Counted from the first letter of the stretch, positions 26,478-36,124 are shown. The stretch is 64,000 bases of DNA from Polyangiaceae bacterium UTPRO1 (GCA_002050235.1 MWST01000033.1:65986-129985); one strand, 5' to 3'. Numbers and translations: made by a program. The notes: generated by a model not told the origin, from the letters alone.

Positions 26478-27842
26478 ACTCGACTGCTGGTGCTGCTCGG
26501 CGTCGGCCTCGGTCTCGCAACGGGCGGCTGTGCGCGTTCGTCCCCGGAGGCTCCCGAGCCCGATGCGCGGACGGCGGCGAGCCGCGACCTCGCCGGCGAC
26601 GTGCTCGGCGCCCTGAAGCTCGTTCGTCAGGAGTACGGCAACGCCGTTGCCCCCGCCGGCGCCGTCGTCGTCGACGCGACGGAGTACGCCGAGACCGAGC
26701 TTTTCGCCGAGCAGGCCGAGCGCAAGGCCGCAGCTTGGCGAGCGGCCGGCGGACTTGCCGACGCCGCGCAGGGCGAGGCGCTGGCGCGGCGCCTTGCCGA
26801 TCTCCGGGCTGCGATCGAGAAGAAGGCGCCGCAGCAGGAGGTCGCCGAGGCCGCGGCGGGCGCGATCGCCATCGTGCAGCAGGCGATGGCGGGCGCGATA
26901 CCCGAATCGATCCGCGGCGTCGTGCTCGCCGTGACGCGTACCGACGAGACGGTCCAGGCCGAGGAGGTCGCCGGTGATTACCGTATCGGCGTCTTTGCCG
27001 AGGCGGCACAGCCGATCTTCGTCCGCAGCGGCGCGACGCTCGCGGCGGCGCCCGCCGCGCCCGCCGGGGCGGTGTACTTCGGTGTCGCTCTTCGCGAGCG
27101 GCGGACCAAGCGGCCGCTCGCTGCCGCTGCGGTCGACGTCGTGCTCGCGGGGCAGGGCAGGCGCGTCGAAGCCCGGCTCGACGAGCTCTGGGGCGACTTC
27201 CACCAATACGGCGCCAACGTCGTGCCTCCGGAGGACGGCCCGGTGACGATCACGGTGCGCGTGGAGCCTCCGGCCTCGGCGCGGCACGGCGACATGCTGA
27301 ACGCGTTCGTGATGCCGGCGACGGTGACGATCGCGGCGCACGTTCGCGGGGGCGCGCTCGCTTTCGACGCCAAGCCGGTTGCTCCGATCGACGCGGACTA
27401 CGCCCTGGGCGACGACATGCTGCAGGCGCTCGCCGAAGTCGGCGAGCTGCACGACGCCGGACCGTACCGTATCGGCCTCATCGTCGAGGGTCCGGAGCCC
27501 ATCTGGCAGTGGCGGAGCGGCAAGCCGGTGCTCGAGCCGGCAGGGGGCGGCGCCACCAACCACGTCGAGGTGGTGCTTGTCGATCGCGAGACCGGGCAGC
27601 TGGTGCCGCGGGCGAAGATCGATCTCGTGTTCCTCGCCGGCGACAGCGAGGTCGGGACGGCGACATTGGTCCCGCTCATGTCGGTCTTCTCGCACTACGG
27701 GCGGACGATCACGGTGCCGCCGGGCACGGGCTTCGTCCGCATCCACGTCCAGCCGCCGGCCATGGGCGCACTCGGACGTCCGCGCCTCGCCGATCCCGCG
27801 GATATCACGCTGCCGCTGCCGGCGCAGCGCAAGGAAGCATGA
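26463..27842 (+). CDS. Periplasmic iron-transport lipoprotein with two P19/Tp34-like domains
   Basis: A 459-residue exported protein from ATG 26463. The N-terminus is a signal peptide ending in ATGGC (Cys23), a weak lipobox. Residues about 45-150 are helical. Two related beta-sandwich units follow (about 155-300 and 310-455), marked by FHQYGANVVPP in the first and FSHYGRTITVPPG in the second, resembling the P19/Tp34 (iron transport) fold. P19 proteins bind iron or copper and feed FTR1-type permeases. The gene overlaps the FTR1 gene by 4 bases. Two copies in one chain are unusual; P19 acts as a homodimer, so this may be a built-in dimer. Confidence 0.75.
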   Translation: MIITFTRLLVLLGVGLGLATGGCARSSPEAPEPDARTAASRDLAGDVLGALKLVRQEYGNAVAPAGAVVVDATEYAETELFAEQAERKAAAWRAAGGLADAAQGEALARRLADLRAAIEKKAPQQEVAEAAAGAIAIVQQAMAGAIPESIRGVVLAVTRTDETVQAEEVAGDYRIGVFAEAAQPIFVRSGATLAAAPAAPAGAVYFGVALRERRTKRPLAAAAVDVVLAGQGRRVEARLDELWGDFHQYGANVVPPEDGPVTITVRVEPPASARHGDMLNAFVMPATVTIAAHVRGGALAFDAKPVAPIDADYALGDDMLQALAEVGELHDAGPYRIGLIVEGPEPIWQWRSGKPVLEPAGGGATNHVEVVLVDRETGQLVPRAKIDLVFLAGDSEVGTATLVPLMSVFSHYGRTITVPPGTGFVRIHVQPPAMGALGRPRLADPADITLPLPAQRKEA

Positions 27843-29047
27843 TGGGTGCGCGGCGGGTCACGATCGCTGCGGCCTGCTGGGCTCTGGCGGCGCTCGCGTG
27901 TCTGGTCGTGCCGCGCCTCGCCGCCGCCGCGTCGACGCCGCGCGAGCTCGCGGCGGCGATCCGCACGGCCGCCGAACGCTATCCAGCTCCGGACGCTCAT
28001 CTCGCCGTCGGCGACGCGTTCCTCGCCTTCGAGACCTCGCCCGCGGACGCCGACCTCAAGAGCCGCGATCCGTCGCGTTATACCGACCTCGAGGTGCGCT
28101 GGCTGGCGCTCGTAGCGGCGATGAAGCGCGCCGCACCTGCCTCGGAAGTGCGCGTCCAGGCCGCTGCGCTCGCGAGCATCCTCGAGGGAATCGACGGCGG
28201 TACCGGGGTCGCGGCGAGCCCCTCGAGCCTCTTCGTCGACTCGTTGCTCATCATCGTACGCGAGGGCTTCGAGGCGATCCTCGTGCTGACGGCGCTCGCG
28301 GCCTACCTCGTCAAGGTGAAGCAGGGCGACAAACGCCGGCTTCTTTATGCTGGCGGAGGGGCCGCCGTGCTCGCAAGCATCGCCCTCGCCGTGCTCGCGC
28401 GCGTGATGATGCCGGCGGCGGGACGGGCGCAGGAAGCCCTCGAGGGCGTCACGATGCTGATCGCGGCCGCCGTACTCTTCACGGCGTCGTATTGGCTGAT
28501 CTCCAAGTCCGAGGCGCGGCGCTGGCAGGAGTTCGTGCGGACGAAGCTCGAGGGCGCACTCAGCTCGCGCCGGCGTGCGGCACTCTTCGTGCTCGCTTTC
28601 CTGGTGGTGTTCCGCGAGGGCTTCGAGACCGTGCTCTTCTACGAGGCGCTCTTCGGGCGCGCTCAGGCCCTGACCGCGGCGCCGGCGGTCTGGGCAGGGT
28701 TCGTCGCCGGCACCCTGCTGCTCGCGGTGATTGCCATCCTGTTGTTCCGGTACGGTATCCGCATCCCGATTCGGCCGTTCTTCGCGGTCACGGGCGTGCT
28801 GCTCTACGTGCTCGCGTTCAAGTTCGCGGGCGGCGGCGTGCGCGAGCTCCAGGAGGCGGGGTGGGTCGGCGTCACCGCGGCGCCGATCCCCAATCGCGGG
28901 TGGCTGCGCGACTGGCTCGCGATCTACCCCTTCGTCGAGCCGCTCGTCATCCAAGGTCTGCTGGTGCTCGCGGTCCTCGTCGGGGCGGGGTGGGCGTTCG
29001 TATCGGCGCGTCTCGGCAGCGGTACGCCGCACGCGCTCCGCTCGTGA
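27839..29047 (+). CDS. FTR1-family iron permease
   Basis: A 402-residue protein from ATG 27839 (ATG 27842 directly follows). A signal peptide and a helical periplasmic domain (about 35-125) precede seven membrane helices. Two REGxE iron-binding motifs are present, REGFEAIL (Arg141-Glu145) and REGFETVLF (Arg259-Glu263), the defining feature of FTR1/EfeU permeases. It should import Fe3+ after Fe2+ oxidation, with the P19-like lipoprotein as partner, and the downstream cytochrome c may accept electrons. Coupled by 4-base overlaps on both sides and probably repressed by Fur at 26459-26477. Confidence 0.92.
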   Translation: MMGARRVTIAAACWALAALACLVVPRLAAAASTPRELAAAIRTAAERYPAPDAHLAVGDAFLAFETSPADADLKSRDPSRYTDLEVRWLALVAAMKRAAPASEVRVQAAALASILEGIDGGTGVAASPSSLFVDSLLIIVREGFEAILVLTALAAYLVKVKQGDKRRLLYAGGGAAVLASIALAVLARVMMPAAGRAQEALEGVTMLIAAAVLFTASYWLISKSEARRWQEFVRTKLEGALSSRRRAALFVLAFLVVFREGFETVLFYEALFGRAQALTAAPAVWAGFVAGTLLLAVIAILLFRYGIRIPIRPFFAVTGVLLYVLAFKFAGGGVRELQEAGWVGVTAAPIPNRGWLRDWLAIYPFVEPLVIQGLLVLAVLVGAGWAFVSARLGSGTPHALRS

Positions 29048-29463
29048 GGAGCCGGGCGCTGGTCCTGGCGGCGACGGCCGCCGCGGCGGCCATACTGACG
29101 TGGCGTCTCGTGAGCGCGCCGGACGTGCGAGAGGACGTGCCGCCCGAGTTCGCCGGCAGGCGCAATCCCCTCGCAGGCCCCGAGGCGATCGCTGCCGGCG
29201 ACCGCCTCTTCCACGCGAACTGCGCGACCTGCCATGGGGAGCAGGCCGATGGTCGCGGTCCGGCGGCCGCGGGCCTGATACCGCCGCCGACCGACTTCCG
29301 CGGCGGTCCGGTGCTCGCGCAGCACAGCGACGCATATCTGTTCTACCGGGTCACGACCGGAAAGCCCGGGACGGCCATGCCGTCGTTCCACGGCGCCCTC
29401 GGCGACAGCGAGCGCTGGCAGGTAATCGCCTATCTCCGAAGCCTCGCGACGGCGGCACGCTGA
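29044..29463 (+). CDS. Membrane-anchored monoheme cytochrome c
   Basis: A 139-residue protein from GTG 29044, overlapping the FTR1 stop by 4 bases. An N-terminal hydrophobic segment (about 5-19) anchors it or directs export. The class I cytochrome c domain has CATCHG (Cys60, Cys63, His64) for covalent heme and Met112 in GTAMPSF as the probable axial ligand. As the last gene of the iron-uptake operon it may carry electrons from Fe2+ oxidation during uptake, or link the permease to the respiratory chain. That link is an inference from position. Confidence 0.88.
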   Translation: MRSRALVLAATAAAAAILTWRLVSAPDVREDVPPEFAGRRNPLAGPEAIAAGDRLFHANCATCHGEQADGRGPAAAGLIPPPTDFRGGPVLAQHSDAYLFYRVTTGKPGTAMPSFHGALGDSERWQVIAYLRSLATAAR

Positions 29464-29491
29464 AAGGAACGCGGCACCCGGGTCGGCGTCT

Positions 29492-29519
29492 TTGCGGTGC
29501 CACCGACGTCTTGTATAGT
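29492..29519 (+). promoter_or_regulatory. Candidate ctpA promoter
   Basis: TTGCGG (29492-29497) and TATAGT (29514-29519) are spaced by 16 bases, with the -10 hexamer matching the consensus at five positions. The ctpA ATG lies 33 bases further on, with GGAG at 29541-29544 as Shine-Dalgarno. A stretch this AT-rich stands out locally. Confidence 0.5.
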
Positions 29520-29551
29520 TGCGCGACTTTCCCTCGAAACGGAGTCTCAAG

Positions 29552-30937
29552 ATGCCACGTCGGCGACGCAGCCTCACTGTCCTTCTCGTATTCTTCGCCA
29601 TGCTGGCGTTCATGTTCTCGGGGGGGAACGGAGTGCGGCGGGTCGACGCCGTCGGCAAGGACGCCGCGTACGAAAATCTCCAGACCTTCACCAACATCCT
29701 CGCCATCGTCCAGAAGAACTACGTCGAGGAGGTCTCGACCGAGCAGCTCGTCGAGGGCGCCATCAACGGCATGTTGAGCTCTCTCGACCCCCACAGCGCC
29801 TACCTCACCCCCGACCTCTACAAGGAACTGCAGGTCGACACGAAGGGCAGCTTCGGGGGCCTCGGCATCGAGATCACGGTTCGCAACGGCGTTCTCACTG
29901 TAGTGTCGCCGATCGAGGATACTCCGGCGGCGCGTGCGGGCGTCAAGGCCGGCGACCAGATCATCAAGATCGATGGCGAGTTCACGAAGGACATGAGCCT
30001 GGTCGAGGCGGTGAAGAAGATGCGCGGCCCGAAGGGCAGCAAGGTCGTCATCGCGATCAAGCGCGAAGGCGTGAGCTCGATCTTCGATGTGTCGCTCGTG
30101 CGCGAGGTGATCAAGGTCCAGAGCGTCAAGTCGAAGTGGCTCGACAAGGGCTACGGCTACATTCGGCTCGCGCAGTTCCAGGAGCGGAGCGCCAACGACG
30201 TCGAGCGTGTCCTCGCGCAGTGGACCCGGGAAGGCGCGATCGAGGGTATCGTGCTCGATCTCCGGAACGATCCGGGCGGTTTGCTCACGCAGGCCGTCAA
30301 GGTGTCAGACCTGTTTCTCGACGGCGGCATGATCGTCTACACGGACGGCCGCCTCGAGAACCAGAAGCAGAAATACTTCGCTCGGCGCCCCGGAAGCTAC
30401 ACCGATTTCCCGATGGTCGCGCTCGTCAACGGCGGCACCGCGAGCGCCTCCGAGATCGTCGCCGGCGCTCTCCAGGACCACAAGCGGGCGGTGATCCTCG
30501 GCACGACGACCTTCGGCAAAGGCTCGGTGCAGACCATCCTTCCGCTCGACGACAACTCGGCCCTGCGACTGACCACGGCGCGCTATTACACGCCGAGCGG
30601 ACGCTCGATCCAGGCGACGGGCATCGTGCCCGACATCGTCATGGAGAACGTGCTGATGGCGCGCGTCGGCGAGGGGCCGAACAGGCGGTCGAGCGGGCTT
30701 CGCGAAGCGAACCTGCCGCGCCACTTCGAGAACAGGAGGGGCGGGCAGACGGCGCCGGCGGCGACCGAGCCGCACGACGGACAGGATGACAACCCGTCGG
30801 AGGAGATGCTCGAGCCCGAGGGCGACCTCGGCATCAAGGAAGGCGAGCTCGGAAAAGATCCGCAGCTCGATCATGCGCTCGAGCTGCTGAAGAGCTGGAA
30901 GGTGTTCAAGACGCTAGTCGCCAAGCGGGAAGAGTAG
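29552..30937 (+). CDS. ctpA: C-terminal processing protease (S41 family)
   Basis: A 461-residue exported serine protease from ATG 29552, chosen because GGAG sits 7 bases upstream and the signal peptide (residues about 8-24) then has normal length. A PDZ domain at about 95-180 precedes the S41 catalytic domain, with the serine in GGTASASE (298/300) and Lys323 in TFGKGSVQT as the Ser-Lys dyad. These enzymes trim C-termini of envelope proteins such as peptidoglycan hydrolases. The last roughly 70 residues are acidic and helical. A divergent polysaccharide deacetylase follows, a common pairing. Confidence 0.94.
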   Translation: MPRRRRSLTVLLVFFAMLAFMFSGGNGVRRVDAVGKDAAYENLQTFTNILAIVQKNYVEEVSTEQLVEGAINGMLSSLDPHSAYLTPDLYKELQVDTKGSFGGLGIEITVRNGVLTVVSPIEDTPAARAGVKAGDQIIKIDGEFTKDMSLVEAVKKMRGPKGSKVVIAIKREGVSSIFDVSLVREVIKVQSVKSKWLDKGYGYIRLAQFQERSANDVERVLAQWTREGAIEGIVLDLRNDPGGLLTQAVKVSDLFLDGGMIVYTDGRLENQKQKYFARRPGSYTDFPMVALVNGGTASASEIVAGALQDHKRAVILGTTTFGKGSVQTILPLDDNSALRLTTARYYTPSGRSIQATGIVPDIVMENVLMARVGEGPNRRSSGLREANLPRHFENRRGGQTAPAATEPHDGQDDNPSEEMLEPEGDLGIKEGELGKDPQLDHALELLKSWKVFKTLVAKREE

Positions 30938-30994
30938 TCTGCGGTGCAGTGACGGCGCGGCGAGGCGCTGCGCCGTGCGCGGTGTGGAGGGTAA

Positions 30995-31948
30995 GTGGCG
31001 GCGGCTCGGCGGAAGACCCGGAAGGCTCCTGCGGCGGCCAAGCGTCGGCCGCGCCGACGCTTGCGCCTCGGACTCGCGGCTGCCGTGGTGGTGGCGGCCG
31101 GCGTCCTCGGGTTTTGGGTGCGGCCGCGCCATCTGCCGCCGGCGCCGCTCACGCCACCGCGGATGATCGCGCCGGGAGAACGGGTCGACGCCGCCGGCAA
31201 GGCGCGTGCGGCCGCCGGCGCCGTCGTTCCTGCGCCTGCGGTTGCCGGGCGTGACGGTCGAGCAGAGGAGCCGCCGCGCCCGCACCGGCCGCGCATCGCG
31301 GTGGTCATCGACGATCTCGGCGACAGCCTCGAGACCGCGCGGAAAGTCCTGGCGCTCGAGCCGGCCGTGACGATTGCAGTGATTCCGTTCCGCACCGCTT
31401 CCACCCAGGTCGCTGCCGCCGCGGTCGCCGGCGGGCGCGAGGTAATTCTCCACCTGCCGCTCGAGCCCGGGAGCGCTACCGCCATGGAAGGCGGTAGCGG
31501 GTTCCTGCGGACCTCCATGGAACCGCCGCGACTCGAGAGCCAGCTGGAGAGCGATCTGCGCGCCGTGCCCTACATCGTCGGCGTGAACGGCCACATGGGC
31601 TCGCGTTTCACGAGCGATCCGCGTTCGATGCGGACGCTTCTGGGGGCGCTTCGCGCCCGCGGGCTCTTCTTCCTCGACAGCAGGACGAGTCCAGAGTCGG
31701 TCGCGGCCGAGGTCGCCGCCGGCTTGCAGGTTCCCTTCGCCGAGCGCGACGTCTTCATCGACCATGATCCGTCGCCGGCGGCGATCGCGAGCGCGCTCGC
31801 GAACGCCGCCAAGGTGGCGCGCGAGGCGGGGCAGGCGATCGCCATCGGCCACCCGCACCCGTCGACGCTCGCGGCGCTCGCAGCCTGGCTTCCCGAGGCG
31901 GCGCGCGCGGGCTTCGACCTCGTGCCGGTCTCGGCGCTCGTGCGCTGA
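30995..31948 (+). CDS. Divergent polysaccharide deacetylase family protein (YibQ-like)
   Basis: A 317-residue protein from GTG 30995 with GGAGG 5 bases upstream. A basic N-terminus and a single membrane helix (about 24-42) are followed by a Pro/Ala-rich linker and a catalytic-type domain (about 98-317). IAVVIDDLGD, VILHLPLEP, VNGHMGSRFTSD and AIAIGHPHPSTL match the divergent polysaccharide deacetylases (DUF610). These sit in the periplasm and are thought to act on cell-wall glycan, but an enzymatic reaction is not firmly shown for the family. Downstream of ctpA in the same direction. Confidence 0.87.
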   Translation: MAAARRKTRKAPAAAKRRPRRRLRLGLAAAVVVAAGVLGFWVRPRHLPPAPLTPPRMIAPGERVDAAGKARAAAGAVVPAPAVAGRDGRAEEPPRPHRPRIAVVIDDLGDSLETARKVLALEPAVTIAVIPFRTASTQVAAAAVAGGREVILHLPLEPGSATAMEGGSGFLRTSMEPPRLESQLESDLRAVPYIVGVNGHMGSRFTSDPRSMRTLLGALRARGLFFLDSRTSPESVAAEVAAGLQVPFAERDVFIDHDPSPAAIASALANAAKVAREAGQAIAIGHPHPSTLAALAAWLPEAARAGFDLVPVSALVR

Positions 31949-32016
31949 CGGCCGTTGCGGGCCGGCCCGGTGCGCAACGTCGACCTGCCGATCGATTTTG
32001 GCTAGGCTCGGCGCGC

Positions 32017-33408
32017 ATGGTGGTCGCCCGCCCGCGTCGTGCCCCCGCGCCGCTCTCGGTCTCGCAGCTCACCGCGCTCGTCCGCGGTGCCCTCGAGCGG
32101 GAGATCGGCCACGTGCTCGTGAGCGGCGAGATATCGAACCTCCGGCCGGCCGCTTCGGGCCACGTTTACTTTACGCTGAAGGACGATCGCAGCCAGATCC
32201 GCTGCGTGATGTTCCGGAGCGCCGCCCAGCTGCTCGTATTCCGGCCGGCGAACGGGCAGGAAGTAGTGGCGCGCGGCCGCGTCGACATGTATTGCGAACG
32301 CGGCGAGGTCCAGCTCTACGTCGAAGTGCTCGAGCCCCAAGGACATGGCGCGCTCCAACTTGCGTTCGAGCAACTGAAGGCGCGACTCGCGGGCGAAGGG
32401 CTCTTCGACGATCGCCGCAAGCGCCCGCTGCCGTTCCTGCCCGCGGGGGTCGGCATCGCCACCGCGCTCGGCGGCGCCGCGCTGCACGACATCCTGGTGA
32501 TCCTGCGGGCGCGCTATCCGGCGCTCCACGTCGTCGTCCGCCCCGTGCGCGTACAAGGCGTCGGCGCTGCGGACGACATCTGTCAGGCGATCGCGGACTT
32601 GAACGCCTACCCAGGACTCGACGTGCTGATCGTCGGACGTGGCGGCGGCTCGCTCGAAGACCTCTGGTCCTTCAACGAGGAGTCGGTGGCGCGCGCGATC
32701 GCGGCGTCGCGGCTGCCGATCGTGTCGGCGGTCGGGCACGAGATCGACTTCACGATCGCCGACTTCGTTGCCGACGCGCGCGCGCCCACGCCGACCGCGG
32801 CGGCGGAGATGGTCGTGCCGCGTCTCGCGGATCTACGGGCGGTGGTGGAGCGTGCCGAATATGGGCTGGTCCGCGGGCTCACCCGACGGGTCGAGCGCGA
32901 GCGCCGGCACCTCGCGCACGTCGTGCAGCGCCTGCGCGATCCACGCGGCCGTATTCGCGACCTCCGGGCGGGGACCGAGGCGGCGACCGCACGCCTCGAC
33001 GCGGCGATGCGCCGGAGCCTCGGGGCGGCGCGCTTGCGCCTGGAGGCATGCGCCCATCGACTCTTGATGCAGCAGCCGGGACGACGAGTCGAAGAACTCG
33101 CCCGCACCGTGGCCGGGCTCCGGCATCGCCTCGACCTGGCGGTGCGGCGTCGGCTCGCGGCGGCGCAGGACGACGTCGCGCGCGCCGCCGGGGCGCTCGA
33201 CGACCTGAGCCCTCTCGCGGTGCTGCGCCGCGGGTACAGCCTCGTGCGGCGGGTCTCGGACGGCGCGATCGTGCGTACGAGCGCGGATCTCGCGCCCGGG
33301 GACGATATCGACATCAGCTTCGCCGAGGGCTCGACGCGCGCCCGGGTGCTGGCAATTCCACGCCGCCGCCCGCCGCGACGTGTCCGACAGGGAGCCGGAG
33401 GATCGTGA
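32017..33408 (+). CDS. xseA: Exodeoxyribonuclease VII large subunit
   Basis: A 463-residue cytoplasmic nuclease subunit. The N-terminal OB-fold (about 10-105, with SGEISNLRPAASGHVYFTLKD) binds single-stranded DNA. The catalytic domain (about 120-330) shows DVLIVGRGGGSLEDLWSFN and SAVGHEIDFTIADFVADARAPTPTAAAE, followed by coiled-coil arms that receive the small subunit. The enzyme degrades single-stranded DNA in repair. The stop overlaps the start of xseB by one base. Confidence 0.96.
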   Translation: MVVARPRRAPAPLSVSQLTALVRGALEREIGHVLVSGEISNLRPAASGHVYFTLKDDRSQIRCVMFRSAAQLLVFRPANGQEVVARGRVDMYCERGEVQLYVEVLEPQGHGALQLAFEQLKARLAGEGLFDDRRKRPLPFLPAGVGIATALGGAALHDILVILRARYPALHVVVRPVRVQGVGAADDICQAIADLNAYPGLDVLIVGRGGGSLEDLWSFNEESVARAIAASRLPIVSAVGHEIDFTIADFVADARAPTPTAAAEMVVPRLADLRAVVERAEYGLVRGLTRRVERERRHLAHVVQRLRDPRGRIRDLRAGTEAATARLDAAMRRSLGAARLRLEACAHRLLMQQPGRRVEELARTVAGLRHRLDLAVRRRLAAAQDDVARAAGALDDLSPLAVLRRGYSLVRRVSDGAIVRTSADLAPGDDIDISFAEGSTRARVLAIPRRRPPRRVRQGAGGS

Positions 33409-33647
33409 TGGCCGAAGACGCAGAGCAGAAATTCGAGGATGGACTGGCAGCGCTCGAGGCGACGGTGGCGCGACTCGAGTCGGGTGAGCTTTCGCTGGAG
33501 GACTCGCTGGCGGCATTCGAGCGCGGCGTCGGTCTCGTGAAGACTCTGAACGAGCGGCTCGCCGCGGCCGAGCAGCGCATCGAGGTGCTGACGCGCACGG
33601 GCAACGGTGCGCTGGCGACGCGTCCTTTGGATCGGGAGAGCGAGTGA
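33408..33647 (+). CDS. xseB: Exodeoxyribonuclease VII small subunit
   Basis: A 79-residue protein from ATG 33408, which shares one base with the xseA stop; GGAG lies about 10 bases upstream. The whole chain follows the XseB pattern: KFEDGLAALEATVARLESGELSLEDSLAAFERGVGL, then a helical ending. Several small subunits coat the coiled-coil arm of XseA. A longer in-frame reading upstream lies inside xseA and is rejected. Its stop overlaps the GTG of the prenyl synthase gene, the usual xseB-ispA order. Confidence 0.95.
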   Translation: MAEDAEQKFEDGLAALEATVARLESGELSLEDSLAAFERGVGLVKTLNERLAAAEQRIEVLTRTGNGALATRPLDRESE

Positions 33648-34534
33648 ACCTCGAGGCCTATCTGGCCGAGCGCCGGGCGCGCGTCGACGCGGCCCTCGAG
33701 CAGGCGCTTCGTCCGCGCGAAGGCACGCCGCCGCGCCTCCACGAGGCGATGTGCTACGCCGCCCTCTCGGGCGGCAAGCGGGTGCGGCCGATCCTCGCCC
33801 TGGCGGCTTGCGAGGCGGTGCCGGGCCCTCCGGAGCTGGCGTTGCCGTTCGGCTGCGCTATCGAGATGATCCACGCATACTCGCTCGTTCACGACGACCT
33901 TCCGGCCATGGACGACGATGCGCTCCGGCGCGGCCGTCCGACGGTGCACGTTGCATTCGGAGAGGCGACGGCGATCCTCGCCGGCGACGCGTTGCTGACC
34001 GAGGCGTTTCGCGTTGCCGCCGAGGGCGCGCTGCGCGTCGGCCTCGATCCGGCGCGGGCGCTGGCGCTCATCGCGACGATCGCCGGCGCGGCGGGAGCGG
34101 GCGGCATGGTCGGCGGCCAGGCCGCCGACCTCGAAGCGGAAGGGCGGGTGACGGACCTGGCCGCCGTCGAGGCGATCCATCGCCGCAAGACCGCGGCGCT
34201 GATCGCGGCGGCTGTGGATGTGGGGGCGCTCGCCGGCGGTGCCAGCGGAGGGCGTCGCGAAGCGCTCGCCGACTACGGGCGCGCCCTCGGACTGGCGTTC
34301 CAGGTCGCCGACGACATCCTCGACGCGACGGCGTCGACGGCGGTCACCGGCAAGCGCGAGGGCGGTGACGCCGAGCACGGGAAGGCGACCTATCCCGCCG
34401 CCCTCGGCGTCGACGGCGCACGCGCCGTGGCGCGCGAGCTGCTCGCGCGTTGCCTCGCCGCCGCCGACGCGCTGGGTGCACCGGGGGAGCCGCTGAGAGC
34501 GATCGCCACCTTCGTGGTCGAGCGCGCTTGCTGA
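33644..34534 (+). CDS. ispA: Polyprenyl diphosphate synthase (farnesyl/geranylgeranyl type)
   Basis: A 296-residue trans-prenyltransferase starting at GTG 33644, overlapping xseB by 4 bases. First Asp-rich motif DDLPAMDDD (about 85-93), GGKRVRPIL near 43, and second Asp-rich motif DDILD near 224 bind the Mg-diphosphate. It condenses IPP with allylic diphosphates to C15-C20 products. Position between xseB and tlyA is typical of ispA. Chain length cannot be fixed from sequence alone. Confidence 0.93.
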   Translation: MNLEAYLAERRARVDAALEQALRPREGTPPRLHEAMCYAALSGGKRVRPILALAACEAVPGPPELALPFGCAIEMIHAYSLVHDDLPAMDDDALRRGRPTVHVAFGEATAILAGDALLTEAFRVAAEGALRVGLDPARALALIATIAGAAGAGGMVGGQAADLEAEGRVTDLAAVEAIHRRKTAALIAAAVDVGALAGGASGGRREALADYGRALGLAFQVADDILDATASTAVTGKREGGDAEHGKATYPAALGVDGARAVARELLARCLAAADALGAPGEPLRAIATFVVERAC

Positions 34535-34548
34535 GCCGGCGAGCCGGC

Positions 34549-35298
34549 ATGGGTAAGGAGCGTGTCGACACGCTGCTCGTCGGCCGCGGGCTCGCGCCCA
34601 GTCGTGAGCGTGCGCAGCGGCTAGTGATGGCGCGGTTGGTTTTCAGCGGTGATGTCGTGCTCGACAAGCCCGGCGCCCGCATTGCCGCCGACGCGCCGCT
34701 GGAGGTGCGCGGAGAGCCGCATCCGTTCGTGAGCCGCGGCGGGGCGAAGCTCGACGCCGCGCTCTCTGCGTTCGCAATCGATGTTGCGGGTGCCGTGGCG
34801 CTCGATGTCGGCGCTTCGACGGGTGGCTTCACCGACTGCCTGCTGCAGCGCGGCGCGCGCCGCGTCTATGCAGTCGACGTCGGCTACGGGCAGCTCGCGT
34901 GGAAGCTCCGGACCGATGCGCGAGTCGTGAGCCGCGAGCGGACCAACGTCCGCGATCTGGCGCGCGGGGATTTCGACGAACCGATAGATCTCGTCACGAT
35001 CGACGCCGCCTTCATTTCGCTCCGGATCGTGCTGCCGGTCGTCGTCGGACTCCTCGATCCGGGGCGGCGGATCGTGGCGCTCGTGAAGCCGCAGTTCGAG
35101 GTGGGCAAGGGTCGGGTCGGAAAAGGCGGGGTGGTCCGCGACGCCTCCCAGCACGCCGAGGTGCTGGCCGAGGTGGAACGCCGGGCCGGGGAGCTCGGGC
35201 TCGTGATCGATGGCCTCGTCGCGTCGCCGCTCCTCGGCCCGGCCGGCAACCGCGAATTTTTCATGGCCCTGCGGATGCCGCCGGCCTCCGGTCGCTGA
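34549..35298 (+). CDS. tlyA: TlyA-family rRNA 2'-O-methyltransferase
   Basis: A 249-residue protein from ATG 34549. An S4 RNA-binding domain (about 5-60, with [24 protein letters not shown]) is followed by an FtsJ-type methyltransferase domain with the SAM motif [17 protein letters not shown] (about 84-100), [10 protein letters not shown] and a C-terminal GNREFFM. TlyA enzymes methylate ribose in 16S/23S rRNA; many are annotated hemolysin A. In many related genomes dxs lies between ispA and tlyA; here only 14 bases separate them. Confidence 0.93.
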   Translation: MGKERVDTLLVGRGLAPSRERAQRLVMARLVFSGDVVLDKPGARIAADAPLEVRGEPHPFVSRGGAKLDAALSAFAIDVAGAVALDVGASTGGFTDCLLQRGARRVYAVDVGYGQLAWKLRTDARVVSRERTNVRDLARGDFDEPIDLVTIDAAFISLRIVLPVVVGLLDPGRRIVALVKPQFEVGKGRVGKGGVVRDASQHAEVLAEVERRAGELGLVIDGLVASPLLGPAGNREFFMALRMPPASGR

Positions 35299-35339
35299 CG
35301 CCCGCTGCACCGCGGGCTCCGTCCGCCGGCGGGAGCTCG

Positions 35340-35789
35340 TTACGGTCGCCGGACGGCGTGCGGGTCGCTGCGCGCTACCATATCGCGCACGATGACGCTC
35401 ATGGAGCCGACTTTGTGGCCGAGCGTCGTGAGCGTCGCGGCGCTCGCCGGGAAGTCGACGTCCCAGCGGAGCGCGAGATCGAGATAGCGGCGCTTGAGGA
35501 CCTCGAGGTCCGCGAGATCCAGGGTCATGCACTCCCAGTGGTTGCGGCCCAGGCGCGGAGCTTCCGCGTCGCTGGGATCCGGATTGCCGGCGAGGGCGTG
35601 CAGCTCCGCAGCGAGGGTGGCTGCCTGGGCATCTGCCCGGTCGGCGAGGGCGTGAAGCGCGCGCTCGACGCGGTCGTACGGAACCAGGGTCGCGTGGCTT
35701 CGCAGCTGACTCGCGATCCGCCGCACCGCTAGATAGAGGCCGCGGAGGTCGCGCGCGAAGCGCACACGCGCACTGGCCGAGGGCTCCAT
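35340..35789 (-). CDS. Hypothetical helical protein
   Basis: A 149-residue protein from ATG 35789 (a longer start at 35867 would add 26 basic residues). The sequence is mostly amphipathic helix: [24 protein letters not shown], a central [18 protein letters not shown] and a C-terminal helix-rich half including [22 protein letters not shown]. No signal peptide, membrane segment or known motif is visible. It points away from rpoZ. I do not recognise the family. Confidence 0.55.
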   Translation of the reverse strand: MEPSASARVRFARDLRGLYLAVRRIASQLRSHATLVPYDRVERALHALADRADAQAATLAAELHALAGNPDPSDAEAPRLGRNHWECMTLDLADLEVLKRRYLDLALRWDVDFPASAATLTTLGHKVGSMSVIVRDMVARSDPHAVRRP

Positions 35790-35902
35790 GCACGCGAGGT
35801 AGCGGCGACTTCGCGGCCTGTCAAATACGGCGGGGCGAGTTTCCTTGCGGACACGATTCCGATACAACGAGCGGAGCCCAACGATCGGTAGGAGGCATCC
35901 GC

Positions 35903-36124
35903 ATGGCCAGGATCACCGTCGAAGATTGCCTCGAGAATGTCGAGAACCGCTTCCAACTCGTATTGCTAGCTGCTAAGCGAGCGAAACAACTGCTTAAAGG
36001 TTCTCGGCCGCTCCTCGACAGCGACAACAAGGAAGTGGTCACGGCCCTGCGTGAGATCGGCGCCGGCAAAGTCAAGATGGCGACCGAGCCGAAAACTCCG
36101 GTGGTGATCGAGCCCGAGAGCTGA
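35903..36124 (+). CDS. rpoZ: RNA polymerase omega subunit
   Basis: A 73-residue protein from ATG 35903 with AGGAGG at 35890-35895. [30 protein letters not shown] and [18 protein letters not shown] are characteristic of omega, which helps fold and assemble the beta' subunit. The short tail lacks the longer acidic extension of some homologues. It is followed by dnaJ after 70 bases. Confidence 0.96.
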   Translation: MARITVEDCLENVENRFQLVLLAAKRAKQLLKGSRPLLDSDNKEVVTALREIGAGKVKMATEPKTPVVIEPES

